From Geodermatophilus arenarius (GTDB lineage: Bacteria > Actinomycetota > Actinomycetes > Mycobacteriales > Geodermatophilaceae): a stretch of 64,000 nucleotides of DNA. Under the pieces are notes generated by a model that searched no databases, was not told the DNA's origin, and was given only the letters and a program-made list of their open reading frames with translations. This document shows, piece after piece, positions 42,646 through 50,617 of this stretch. Made by a program: the position numbers and the translations under genes. The DNA lies in the NCBI RefSeq assembly GCF_042654585.1, contig NZ_JBHSGR010000014.1, forward strand, positions 1 to 64,000, written 5' to 3'. The stretch's first letter is position 1, and every line of letters begins with the position of its first letter.

Positions 42646-42697
42646 ACCCTCCCCCTGGGGGAGGGTCCACCGCTCGACCCTCCCCCAGGGGGAGGGT
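42646..42697. promoter_or_regulatory. Twin MerR-type palindromes in the divergent promoter
   Basis: Two 21-bp palindromes with arms ACCCTCCCCC and GGGGGAGGGT around one central base: 42646-42666 (centre T) and 42677-42697 (centre A). Their centres are 31 bp apart. One faces each divergent gene, so the MerR protein probably controls both itself and the SnoaL-like gene. Confidence 0.75.
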
Positions 42698-42710
42698 GCA
42701 CCGTCGGGGC

Positions 42711-43064
42711 GTGACCACACCGACCGGCATCCGGCCCGACCAGCTGCCCGCGACGATCCGCGGCTTCCTCACCGCGCACCGGGCCCGGGAGGCCGACGTC
42801 GCGCTGCGCGCCTTCACCCCGACCGCGGTGGTCGTCGACGAGGGCAGGACCCACCGGGGCACCGAGGAGATCCGGCGCTTCCTGTCCGGGGCCGGCGCCG
42901 GGTTCAGCTACACCACCGAGCTCGTCGGTGCCGAGCGCGTCGACGACGCGCACTGGGTCGCCACCCACCGGCTGGAGGGCGACTTCCCCGGCGGCGTCGT
43001 CGACCTCCGCTACCGCTTCACGATGGACGGCGACCTCGTCGCGGGGCTGGTCATCGCCCCGTGA
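42711..43064 (+). CDS. SnoaL/NTF2-like domain protein under MerR control
   Basis: 117 aa, NTF2-like fold: PATIRGFLTAHRAREADVALRAFTPTAVVVDEGRTHRGTEEIRRFL, then YTTELVGAERVDDAHWVATHRLEGDFPGGVVDLRYRFTMDGDLVAGLVI. GTG start without a ribosome site, 14 bases after the MerR palindrome, so the transcript is probably leaderless. It may bind or modify the same small molecule sensed by the regulator (inference). Confidence 0.82.
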   Translation: MTTPTGIRPDQLPATIRGFLTAHRAREADVALRAFTPTAVVVDEGRTHRGTEEIRRFLSGAGAGFSYTTELVGAERVDDAHWVATHRLEGDFPGGVVDLRYRFTMDGDLVAGLVIAP

Positions 43065-43065
43065 C

Positions 43066-43083
43066 GACCGCCGTCCGGCGGTC
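43066..43083. terminator. Bidirectional hairpin
   Basis: GACCGCC-GTCC-GGCGGTC, a 7-bp perfect stem with a 4-base loop, just after the SnoaL-like stop and touching the GntR stop codon. Likely shared terminator for the convergent genes. Confidence 0.55.
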
Positions 43084-43732
43084 ACGCCCCGGCGCTCGGC
43101 AGGCTGTGCCAGGTGTCGTACGCGACGGCGGCCGCGCCCTCGACGTCACCGGCGGCGCAGAGCCGGATCAGCTCGTCGTGCCGGGTGACCGACGCCCGGC
43201 CGCGGAGGGAGCCGAACCGCAACCGCTCCGCACGGCGCACCGTGGGCGTGAACTGCTCGAGGACGGTCGCGAGCGCCCGGTTGCCGGAGATGCGCACCAG
43301 GACGCCGTGCAGCTCGTCGTCGATCCGGAGGGCGGACTCGACGTTCCCGGAGTCGACGGCGGCGGCGAACCGGCGGTTGGCGTCGCGCATGGCGGCCAGG
43401 TCCGCCTCGGTGAGGACGGGGACGGCCTCCCGGACGGCGAGCTCGTGCATCGCCGCGACGACGTCGCGGGCGTCCCGGACCGCGCGGACGTCGAGCGGGC
43501 TCACGACCGTCGACCGGCCCGGCCGGGCCAGGACCAGCCCGCTGTGCGCGAGGCGCAGCAGCGCCTCGCGGACCGGCGTCCGGCTGACGCCGAGCCAGGC
43601 GGCGAGCTCCAGGTCCCTGAGCTGCTCGCCGGGGGTGAACGTGCCGTCGACGATCGCGTCGCGCAGGCGGCGGTAGACGTCGTCGCGCAGCAGGCCGCGG
43701 TCGACCCCGGGGCTCGTCGGGGGGATCGGCAC
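43082..43732 (-). CDS. GntR family regulator (FCD subfamily)
   Basis: 216 aa from a GTG with AGGAGG 7 bases upstream. N-terminal winged HTH: RDDVYRRLRDAIVDGTFTPGEQLRDLELAAWLGVSRTPVREALLRLAHSGLV. FCD effector domain with the usual metal-binding residues: ARDVVAAMHELAVREA, then RIDDELHGVLVRISGNRAL (D-x-x-x-H), and the late HDELIRLCAAGDVEGAA. It would sense a carboxylate-type ligand. Divergent from an alpha/beta hydrolase across a 193-bp region with an AT-rich palindrome; that hydrolase is the obvious target. Confidence 0.92.
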   Translation of the reverse strand: MPIPPTSPGVDRGLLRDDVYRRLRDAIVDGTFTPGEQLRDLELAAWLGVSRTPVREALLRLAHSGLVLARPGRSTVVSPLDVRAVRDARDVVAAMHELAVREAVPVLTEADLAAMRDANRRFAAAVDSGNVESALRIDDELHGVLVRISGNRALATVLEQFTPTVRRAERLRFGSLRGRASVTRHDELIRLCAAGDVEGAAAVAYDTWHSLPSAGA

Positions 43733-43825
43733 GGGTGGACCTCCTGGCGGTACCGGGCGCACGGACGGCGGGACGAGGCGGAACGAGGAAGCCCGGAGGA
43801 GACCCTTCCTGCCCATCATCCCTGC

Positions 43826-43841
43826 ATGCAATATATCGCAT
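43826..43841. promoter_or_regulatory. Candidate GntR operator
   Basis: ATGCAATATATCGCAT, a near-perfect inverted repeat (ATGC-N8-GCAT, core AATATATC) in the divergent region between the GntR gene and the hydrolase. It is strikingly AT-rich against the surrounding DNA and fits the A/T-rich palindromes used by FCD-type GntR proteins. Confidence 0.65.
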
Positions 43842-43925
43842 ACCAGAGGCGTTGGCGGGGGACGCAGGAGAGGTGCCACCGGACGGGCGACGTCGGAGCG
43901 CCCGCCTGACCGATGAGGAGGAGCC

Positions 43926-44669
43926 ATGACCAGCAGCACGCTCGAGACCCGCACCGCCCCGCCCACGGTGGTGCTGGTCCACGGGGCGTTCGCCGACTCG
44001 TCGAGCTGGAACGGCGTGATCGCCCGGCTCCGGCGGGACGGCCATCCGGTGATCGGGGTGGCCAACCCGCTCCGTTCGCTGCACGGCGACGCCGCGCTCC
44101 TGCGCGACGTCCTGGAGAGCGTGGACGGGCCGGTCGTCCTGGCCGGCCACTCGTACGGCGGCAGCGTGGTGAGCGAGGCGGCCGCGGGGCTCCCGCAGGT
44201 GAGGGCGCTGGTCTTCGTCGCCAGCTTCCTGCTCGACGAGGGGGAGAGCACCGGTGAACTGGCCGGGAGGTTCCCGGGCAACGAGCTGGGGTCGGCGCTG
44301 CGCCCGGTGCCCGTGCAGGGTCCCGACGGGCAGACCGTCGACGACCTCTACATCGAGCAGGAGAGGTTCCGGCCGGTCTTCGCCGCCGACGTGCCGGCGG
44401 ACGTCGCCGAGCTGATGGCCGTCACGCAGCGGCCGATCACCGGCGACGCGCTCGCGGACAAGGCGACGAAGGCGGCCTGGAGGACCGTCCCGTCCTGGAC
44501 CCTGGTCACGCTCCAGGACCTGGCCGTCCCGGCCGGGGCCCAGCGGTTCATGGCCGAGCGGGCGAACTCGCACACCGTCGAGGTCGATGCGTCGCACGCC
44601 GTGACCGTCTCCCGGCCCGACGTCGTCGCTCGGCTGATCGAGGAGGCCGCCCGCGCGACGGCCGCCTGA
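43926..44669 (+). CDS. Alpha/beta hydrolase (salicylate esterase-like)
   Basis: 247 aa. PTVVLVHGAFADSSSWNGVIARLRRDGHPVIGV is the oxyanion strand, VVLAGHSYGGSVVSEAA the nucleophile elbow (Ser near 78). The C-terminal VEVDASHAVTVSRPDVV supplies the catalytic His. The AGHSYGG and HGAF motifs and length match the salicylate/methyl-ester esterase-like group in bacteria. ATG start with GAGGAGG. Divergent from the GntR regulator, probably repressed by it. Substrate unknown. Confidence 0.9.
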   Translation: MTSSTLETRTAPPTVVLVHGAFADSSSWNGVIARLRRDGHPVIGVANPLRSLHGDAALLRDVLESVDGPVVLAGHSYGGSVVSEAAAGLPQVRALVFVASFLLDEGESTGELAGRFPGNELGSALRPVPVQGPDGQTVDDLYIEQERFRPVFAADVPADVAELMAVTQRPITGDALADKATKAAWRTVPSWTLVTLQDLAVPAGAQRFMAERANSHTVEVDASHAVTVSRPDVVARLIEEAARATAA

Positions 44670-44706
44670 TCGCAGCGGCTGACGTCAGGCCGCTCCGAGG
44701 ACGCAC

Positions 44707-44739
44707 GGAGGCCCCGTGGTCGGCGACCGCGGGGCCTCC
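44707..44739 (+). terminator. Intrinsic terminator after the hydrolase
   Basis: Perfect 10-bp stem GGAGGCCCCG (44707-44716)/CGGGGCCTCC (44730-44739) with a 13-base loop, 38 bases after the hydrolase stop. Confidence 0.75.
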
Positions 44740-44820
44740 TGCCGTGGCGGGGGCCGAGCACCCACCCCACGCGCGAACCGGCCTGCGGCACACTGCGCGG
44801 TCACCGGCGGAGGGGACGCG

Positions 44821-46482
44821 ATGGACAGGCCCGTGCTGATGGCGGTGGACGACGACCCGGCCGCGCTGCGTCCGGTGCAGGAGGAGCTGACCAAGCGCTA
44901 CGGCACCGACTACGACGTCCGCTGCCTCACCTCGGCGGAGGAGGCGCTCGGCGACCTGGCGCGGGTGCGGGCGGCGGGCGGGGAGGTGGCGCTGGTCCTC
45001 GCCGACCAGTGGATGCCCGGGATGACCGGCGTCGAGTTCCTCGACCGCGTGCGGGCGCTGCACCCGGAGGCGCGACGGTCGGTGCTGATCACCTGGCACG
45101 ACCGGTCGACCGCCCCCGTGCTGCCGGTGTCGGTGCTGCGGCAGATCGACTGGGTCACCAAGCCCTGGCAGCCCGGGGACGAGCACTTCCACCAGGCGAT
45201 CGGGCAGTTCCTGTACCAGTGGGCGCTGCCGAACCGGCCGCGGTTCCTGGCGGCCCGGGTGGTCGGGGAGCGCTGGACGGCGCGCTCCCACGAGATCCGG
45301 GACCTGCTCAGCCGCAACAGCGTGGCCTACGGCTTCCACGACGTGGCGTCCGAGGAGGGCCGGGCGCTGCTGCGGGAGGTGGGCCGGCCGGCCGCCCGCC
45401 TGCCGGTGGTCGTCCTCTTCGACGGACGGGTCCTCGAGGACCCGTCCGGTCTCGAGATCGCCGACGCGCTCGGCGTCAGGACCCGGCCGGACCCGCGGCC
45501 CCACGACGTCACGGTCGTCGGTGCGGGCCCCGCGGGGCTGGCCGCGGCGGTCTACGGCGCCTCCGAGGGGCTGCGCACGGTCGTGCTGGAGGCCGAGGCG
45601 ATGGGTGGGCAGGCCGGCACCAGCTCGCTCATCCGCAACTACCTGGGCTTCCCCCGCGGCATCCCCGGCGCCGACCTGGCGCAGCGGGCCTACGAGCAGG
45701 CCTGGCTGCTGGGCGCGGAGTTCGTCTACGGACCGCGCGCGGTCGGCCTGGAGACCTCGGGCGACGGCCTCGTCGTCTCGCTGAGCGACGGCAGCGCCGT
45801 CACCAGCCGGGCCGTCGTCCTCGCCACCGGGGTGACCTACCGGCGGCTCGGCGTCCCGTCCCTGGACGCGCTCGTCGGGGCGGGGGTCTTCTACGGCGCC
45901 GCGGCACCGGAGGCGCAGGCGATGGCGGGGGAGGAGGTGTACGTCGTCGGAGGGGCCAACTCGGCGGGGCAGGCCGCGCTGCACCTGGCCCGCTACGCCC
46001 GGCGGGTGACGCTCCTGGTGCGCGGCGCCTCACTGGCCGCGACCATGTCCGACTACCTGGTCCGCGAGATCGACGCGGCGCCCAACGTCACCGTCCGCCA
46101 CGGCGCCGAGGCGGTCGGCGGCAGCGGTGAGGGGCGGCTGACCCACCTGGTGGTGCGCGACGGGGACGGCGGGGACACCGAGACGGTCCCCGCCGCGGGC
46201 CTGTTCGTGCTGATCGGCGCCGAGCCGCACACCGACTGGCTGCCCGGTGCGATCGACCGGGACGGCACCGGCCACGTCCTGACCGGCGCCGACCGGCGCG
46301 GCGGCCCCGCCGGCGGTGAGGTCCGCGAGTTCGAGACCAGCGTGCCCGGCGTGTTCGCCGTCGGCGACGTCCGGCACGGGTCGGTGAAGCGGGTGGCCTC
46401 CGCGGTCGGGGAGGGCGCGGTCGCCATCCGCATGGTCCACGACCACCTCGGCCGCCTCCGAGGTCCCCACCCGGGACGGTGA
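44821..46482 (+). CDS. Response-regulator receiver fused to a thioredoxin-reductase-like flavoprotein without CxxC
   Basis: 553 aa, ATG with GGAGGGGACGCG. Three parts. REC domain (1-125): acidic pocket MAVDDDPAAL, phospho-acceptor near D62 (VLADQWMPGMTG), Lys in DWVTKPWQPGD. A thioredoxin/glutaredoxin-like domain (about 140-225) with no Cys at the usual place. A TrxB-like flavoprotein (230-553): VTVVGAGPAGLAAAVYGASEGL, AEAMGGQAGTSSLIRNYLGFP, VYVVGGANSAGQAALHLARYARRVTLLVRG, VPGVFAVGDVRHGSVKRVASAVGEGAVA. Where TrxB has C-x-x-C, this reads VFYGAAAPEA, so it cannot be a disulfide reductase. Likely a phosphorylation-gated NAD(P)H flavin oxidoreductase (inference). Confidence 0.88.
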   Translation: MDRPVLMAVDDDPAALRPVQEELTKRYGTDYDVRCLTSAEEALGDLARVRAAGGEVALVLADQWMPGMTGVEFLDRVRALHPEARRSVLITWHDRSTAPVLPVSVLRQIDWVTKPWQPGDEHFHQAIGQFLYQWALPNRPRFLAARVVGERWTARSHEIRDLLSRNSVAYGFHDVASEEGRALLREVGRPAARLPVVVLFDGRVLEDPSGLEIADALGVRTRPDPRPHDVTVVGAGPAGLAAAVYGASEGLRTVVLEAEAMGGQAGTSSLIRNYLGFPRGIPGADLAQRAYEQAWLLGAEFVYGPRAVGLETSGDGLVVSLSDGSAVTSRAVVLATGVTYRRLGVPSLDALVGAGVFYGAAAPEAQAMAGEEVYVVGGANSAGQAALHLARYARRVTLLVRGASLAATMSDYLVREIDAAPNVTVRHGAEAVGGSGEGRLTHLVVRDGDGGDTETVPAAGLFVLIGAEPHTDWLPGAIDRDGTGHVLTGADRRGGPAGGEVREFETSVPGVFAVGDVRHGSVKRVASAVGEGAVAIRMVHDHLGRLRGPHPGR

Positions 46483-46499
46483 CGCGGGGGAGGCGTCAC
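46479..46499. terminator. Hairpin between convergent flavoprotein genes
   Basis: GTGACGC (46479-46485)/GCGTCAC (46493-46499), a 7-bp stem spanning the first gene's stop and the second gene's end. A neighbouring palindrome GTCACGCCGGCGTGAC overlaps it. Possible shared terminator. Confidence 0.45.
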
Positions 46500-47629
46500 G
46501 CCGGCGTGACCGCCGGGATCTCGGGCTCTCCACGGCCGGGTGCGGCCTGCGGCCGCGACCCGCGCGCGTCGGCGGCCATGCGGTCGGACAGGGTGGCGGC
46601 GTCCGCGCCGACGAAGCCCAGCAGCGCCGAGCCGCGGCACGTCTGCCACGGCAACCCCAGGAAGTACAGCCCGGGCACCGCGGTGACCCCGGCGTCGTGC
46701 CGGACCTGCCCGTCGACGACCACGCCGGGCACGTGCAGCCACGAGTGGTCGCTGCGGTACCCGGTCGCCCACACGACCGCGTCGACGTCGAGGGTGGTGC
46801 CGTCGGCGAAGCGGGCGGTGCGTCCGGTGACCGCGGTGAGCCGGGGTCGCAGGTCGATGCCGCGGCGGCGCAGGTCGCGGGTGCGGGTGCCGATGACCAG
46901 GTCACCGCGGGCGCGCAGCCGGCGGGCGATGCGGGTGTGCGCGGGCACGGTGAAGAACCCGACCGTGTCCAGCCAGGTGAACAGGTCACGGCCGGCGATG
47001 CGCTGCGGCAGCTCGGTCGGCCGGGTGCCGACGGCGACGGTGACGGGCTGGGTGGCGGCGAGCTCGGCGGCGATCTGCAGGCCGGAGTTGGCGCCGCCGA
47101 CGACGAGCACCCGGCCGTCGCCGGGCAGCTGGGTCGGGTTGCGGTACCCGGCGCTGTGGAGCTGCGGTACCGCCGGGTCCACCTGCTGGGCCAGAGCCGG
47201 GACGTGCGGGGTCTGGAACGGCCCGGTGGCGACGACGACCTGCTCGGCGCGCACCGTCCCGGTCGGCGTGGTCGCGGTGAAGCCGCCGTCGCCGTCGCGG
47301 TGCAACCGCAGCACCGGGGAGTTCGTCCGCACCGGCAGGGCGAAGCGCCGGGCGTAGGCGGCCAGGTAGTCGGCGACGTCGTCCTTGCTCGGGTGGGTGT
47401 CCGCGGGAGCGGGGAACGGGAGGCCGGGCAGCGAGTCGTACCGGGCGGGGCTGAACAGCCGCAGCGAGTCCCAGCGGGAGCGCCACGAGTGGCCGACCTC
47501 GGGTCCGGCGTCGAGCAGCAGGAGGTCCGCGTCGCGGCGGGCGAGGTGGTGGCCGATGGCGAGACCGGCCTGGCCGGCACCGATCACGAGCACGTCGACG
47601 GACCGGTCGGTGGGGACGGGGGTGGGCAT
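46496..47629 (-). CDS. CzcO-like flavin-dependent monooxygenase/oxidoreductase
   Basis: 377 aa. FAD site VDVLVIGAGQAGLAIGHHLARRDADLLLLDAGPEVGHSWRSRWDSLRLFSP near the N-terminus. NAD(P) site RVLVVGGANSGLQIAAELA near 170. DAVVWATGYRSDHSW is the late FMO-type motif. The family (CzcO/TrkA-like flavoproteins) is often annotated as a cation efflux partner, but the activity is usually monooxygenase-like. Convergent with the REC-flavoprotein gene. Confidence 0.9.
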   Translation of the reverse strand: MPTPVPTDRSVDVLVIGAGQAGLAIGHHLARRDADLLLLDAGPEVGHSWRSRWDSLRLFSPARYDSLPGLPFPAPADTHPSKDDVADYLAAYARRFALPVRTNSPVLRLHRDGDGGFTATTPTGTVRAEQVVVATGPFQTPHVPALAQQVDPAVPQLHSAGYRNPTQLPGDGRVLVVGGANSGLQIAAELAATQPVTVAVGTRPTELPQRIAGRDLFTWLDTVGFFTVPAHTRIARRLRARGDLVIGTRTRDLRRRGIDLRPRLTAVTGRTARFADGTTLDVDAVVWATGYRSDHSWLHVPGVVVDGQVRHDAGVTAVPGLYFLGLPWQTCRGSALLGFVGADAATLSDRMAADARGSRPQAAPGRGEPEIPAVTPA

Positions 47630-47827
47630 GACGGCTCCTGGCAGGGGTGGGGGAGGGGACGGGCGGTGCGGTCAGCCGAGGCCGCGGTGAGCGTGCGCGG
47701 CGGTGCTGGTCGTGGAGGCTCCTCGGTCCGGGCTGGCTCTGCGCCGGACGCTAGGAGCGGACGGGAGGCGTCACGCCGGGAGAACCACCGGGTTCCCCGC
47801 CGTCCCCGGGAGCCGGGCAGCCGCGCG

Positions 47828-50536
47828 TCAGTCCAGCGGGAGGGCGGTGAGCTCGGCGCGGGAGGCCACCCCGAGCTTGCTGAACACGTTCCGCAGGTGG
47901 AAGTCGACGGTGCGCGGGCTGACGAACAACTGTGCCGCGACGTCCCGGTTGGACAGGCCCTGCCGGACCAGGGCCGTCACCTGACGTTCCTGCGCGGTCA
48001 GCTCGGTGGTCGTGGAGACGTCGCGGCGCCGCGCGGTCTCCCCGGACGCACGCAGCTCCTGCGCCGCCCGCTCGGCCCACGGGGTCGCGTCCAGCTCCTC
48101 GAACAGCGACAGCGCGGTGCGCAGGTGCTCCCGGGCGTCCACCCGGCGCCGTGCACGGCGCAGGTGCTCGCCGAGGGCCAGCTCGGTGCGGGCCCGGGCG
48201 GGCGTCCGCAGCGACGCGGCGTGCGCGTCCAGGGCACGCCGGAAGTGCTCCTCGGCGGCGTCGTCCCCGGCGAGCAGGGCGCGACCGTGCTCGACGACGG
48301 CGCGCGCGGCCGGGGCGCCGGTGCCCGCGGCGAAGTCCTCCAGCTCGCCCAGCCAGGTGCGGGCGAGGTCCTCGCGGCCGGCGCGGACCGCGGTCTCGAG
48401 CCGGTCGAGCGCGGCCATGCGGCGGTATCCGGGTGAGCTGATCTGCTCGAGGTGGTACAGGGCCGACGCCGGCTGCCGGGCGCGGAGGCCCCGTGCCCAG
48501 CGCACCAGGTCGGCGACGAGGAAGTCCGCGAGCCCGACCGGGTGCGCCTCCCGGATCGCGGTCGCCTCGGCCAGGAGGCGGTCGGCGGCGTCGTCCCCGC
48601 GCAGGGCGGCCAGCAGCCCGAGCTCGGCGGTCGGCAGCGCGGTCAGGCCGGGGTGTCCCGTGCCGGCGGTCAGCGCCAGCGCCTCGGTCGCGGCGCCGGC
48701 GGCCTGGGCCCAGTCGCCGGTGGCGATCTGGAACTGCGCCCCCCGGGTGAGGGCGTGCTCGACCATGGTGAGCGCGCCCGCGCGGCGGGCGGCGGTCAGC
48801 TGCTCGGCGTGCAGCCGGAGACCCCGCTCGTCGTCGTCGACGAGCATCGCCGCGACCCCCAGGTTGGGTTGCAGCACGTGGTCGTCGACCGGGTCGGCGT
48901 CGGTGAGGGCGAAGGCGCCGCGGAAGCACTCGGCGGCGGTGGCCCAGTCCCGGCAGGCGGTGGCGCGGAACCCGCGCAGCAGGGCGGAGGCCGCCCGCAC
49001 GCGGGGCGGCGCGTCCGGTGCCGGGGGGCGGACCAGCGCGGCCGGGTCGACGTCCCGGGGCGACCGGGCACCGAAGGCGGCCAGTGAGGCGGCGAGCATC
49101 GCCAGCTCCTGCGCCATCGCCTCGTCCGCCTCGGCGGCGACCCGGGCGGCCTGCAGGACGAGGTCGTAGCCGTCGTCGAGCGAGCGGGTGTTCCACTCGA
49201 TCTGCCCCTGCAGGGTCAGCAGCCGCGCCCGCACCCGCGGCTCGAGCGGCTCGGCCGCGGCCGCGGCGGCCAGCGCCGTGGCCTGGGAGGGGTGCGCCCC
49301 CAGCCAGGCCGACGACGCGGCCGTGTACAGCCGCCGGCCACGGGCCGCGCCCGCGGTGGTGAGCTCGGCGGCGCGGGCCCACGCGGCGGCCGCCGCCTCG
49401 TGGCCACCGCGGGTGGCGGCGCGCTCGGCCACGTCGTTGAGGGCGGCGACGACGGTCTCGTCCGGCCGGTCGGCGGCGGCGGCCAGGTGCCAGGCCCGGC
49501 GGTCCGCGTCGGGGCCGACCGCCGCGGCCAGGGCGCGGTGTGCCGCGCGGCGCTGCGCGCTGGTGGCGGCCCGGTAGACCGCGGAGCGCACCAGCGGGTG
49601 GTAGAGGGCGAGCACGTCCCCGTCGACGTGCAGCAGCCCGGCGCGCTCCACCTCGTCGAGGGCGTCGTCACCGGCTCCGAGGTGCTCCGCCGCGGCCCGG
49701 ACCACCGTCAGCCGGGCGGTGTCGTCGGCCGCGGCCAGCAGCAGCAACCGCTGCGCCGGCTCGCCGAGCCGCCGGTAGCGGTCCAGGAAGCCCCGCTCCA
49801 CCCCACCGGTCAGCGGCAGCTGCGTGGGCAGCGGCGACCGCCCGGCCAGCTGCTCGGGGGTGAGCACCCCGGCCAGCTCGACCAGCGCCAGCGGGTTGCC
49901 GCCGGTGGCCGCCACCAGCCGGTCGCGCACCGCCGGGTCCACCGTGGCGCCGGCCCGCGCGGACAGCACCGCCTCGGCGTCCGCCCCGGCCATGCCGCCG
50001 AGGACGACGGCGGGCAGGTCGGGTGCGTCGAAGCGGCGGGCGTCGCCGTCGCGGGCGGCGAACAGCACGGCCACCCGCTCGGCCTGCAGCCGGCGGGCGA
50101 CGAACAGCAGCGCCGCGGCCGAGGCGTCGTCGAGCCAGTGGGCGTCGTCGACGACGGCCAGCACGGGGGAGTCCTCGGCGGCGTCGGCGAGCAGGCTCAG
50201 CGTGCCGAGGAACGCCAGGAAGCGCTCGCCCTCACCGGCCGCCTCGCCGAGGGCGGCACCGAGCGCGGCCTGCTGGGGCGCCGGCAGCCCGGTGAGGAGC
50301 GTCCGCAGTGGCCACAGCAGCCGCTGCAGGGCGGCGAAGGCCAGCGGCGACTCCGACTCCACGCCCGAGGTGCGCAGCACCCGCATGCCCGCGGCGGCGT
50401 CCACCGCCTCGGCCAGCAGCGTCGACTTGCCGGCCCCGGCGACGCCGCGGACCACCAGCGCACCCCCGGTCCCGGCGCGTGCGCCGTCGAGCAGGGCGGC
50501 GATCCGCGCACGCTCGGCGTCCCGTCCGGCCAGCAC
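47828..50536 (-). CDS. LuxR-type ATPase regulator (LAL), copy 1
   Basis: 902 aa. AAA_16 ATPase at the N-terminus: MLAGRDAERARIAALLDGARAGTGGALVVRGVAGAGKSTLLAEA (Walker A near 32-39), Walker B VLAVVDDAHWLDD. A long helical, TPR-like region (about 350-820). C-terminal LuxR HTH: LTAQERQVTALVRQGLSNRDVAAQLFVSPRTVDFHLRNVFSKLGVASRAEL. Large ATP-binding LuxR regulators activate transcription in response to ligand. The next gene upstream is a close paralogue, so the two arose by tandem duplication. Confidence 0.93.
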   Translation of the reverse strand: MLAGRDAERARIAALLDGARAGTGGALVVRGVAGAGKSTLLAEAVDAAAGMRVLRTSGVESESPLAFAALQRLLWPLRTLLTGLPAPQQAALGAALGEAAGEGERFLAFLGTLSLLADAAEDSPVLAVVDDAHWLDDASAAALLFVARRLQAERVAVLFAARDGDARRFDAPDLPAVVLGGMAGADAEAVLSARAGATVDPAVRDRLVAATGGNPLALVELAGVLTPEQLAGRSPLPTQLPLTGGVERGFLDRYRRLGEPAQRLLLLAAADDTARLTVVRAAAEHLGAGDDALDEVERAGLLHVDGDVLALYHPLVRSAVYRAATSAQRRAAHRALAAAVGPDADRRAWHLAAAADRPDETVVAALNDVAERAATRGGHEAAAAAWARAAELTTAGAARGRRLYTAASSAWLGAHPSQATALAAAAAAEPLEPRVRARLLTLQGQIEWNTRSLDDGYDLVLQAARVAAEADEAMAQELAMLAASLAAFGARSPRDVDPAALVRPPAPDAPPRVRAASALLRGFRATACRDWATAAECFRGAFALTDADPVDDHVLQPNLGVAAMLVDDDERGLRLHAEQLTAARRAGALTMVEHALTRGAQFQIATGDWAQAAGAATEALALTAGTGHPGLTALPTAELGLLAALRGDDAADRLLAEATAIREAHPVGLADFLVADLVRWARGLRARQPASALYHLEQISSPGYRRMAALDRLETAVRAGREDLARTWLGELEDFAAGTGAPAARAVVEHGRALLAGDDAAEEHFRRALDAHAASLRTPARARTELALGEHLRRARRRVDAREHLRTALSLFEELDATPWAERAAQELRASGETARRRDVSTTTELTAQERQVTALVRQGLSNRDVAAQLFVSPRTVDFHLRNVFSKLGVASRAELTALPLD

Positions 50537-50617
50537 GGCGCCGACCGTACCGAGCGCTGCGGAGCTCCCGTCGCACCGGCGAGACCGCCGGGTGGGTCCC
50601 GGCCGCCGACGCGGGCG

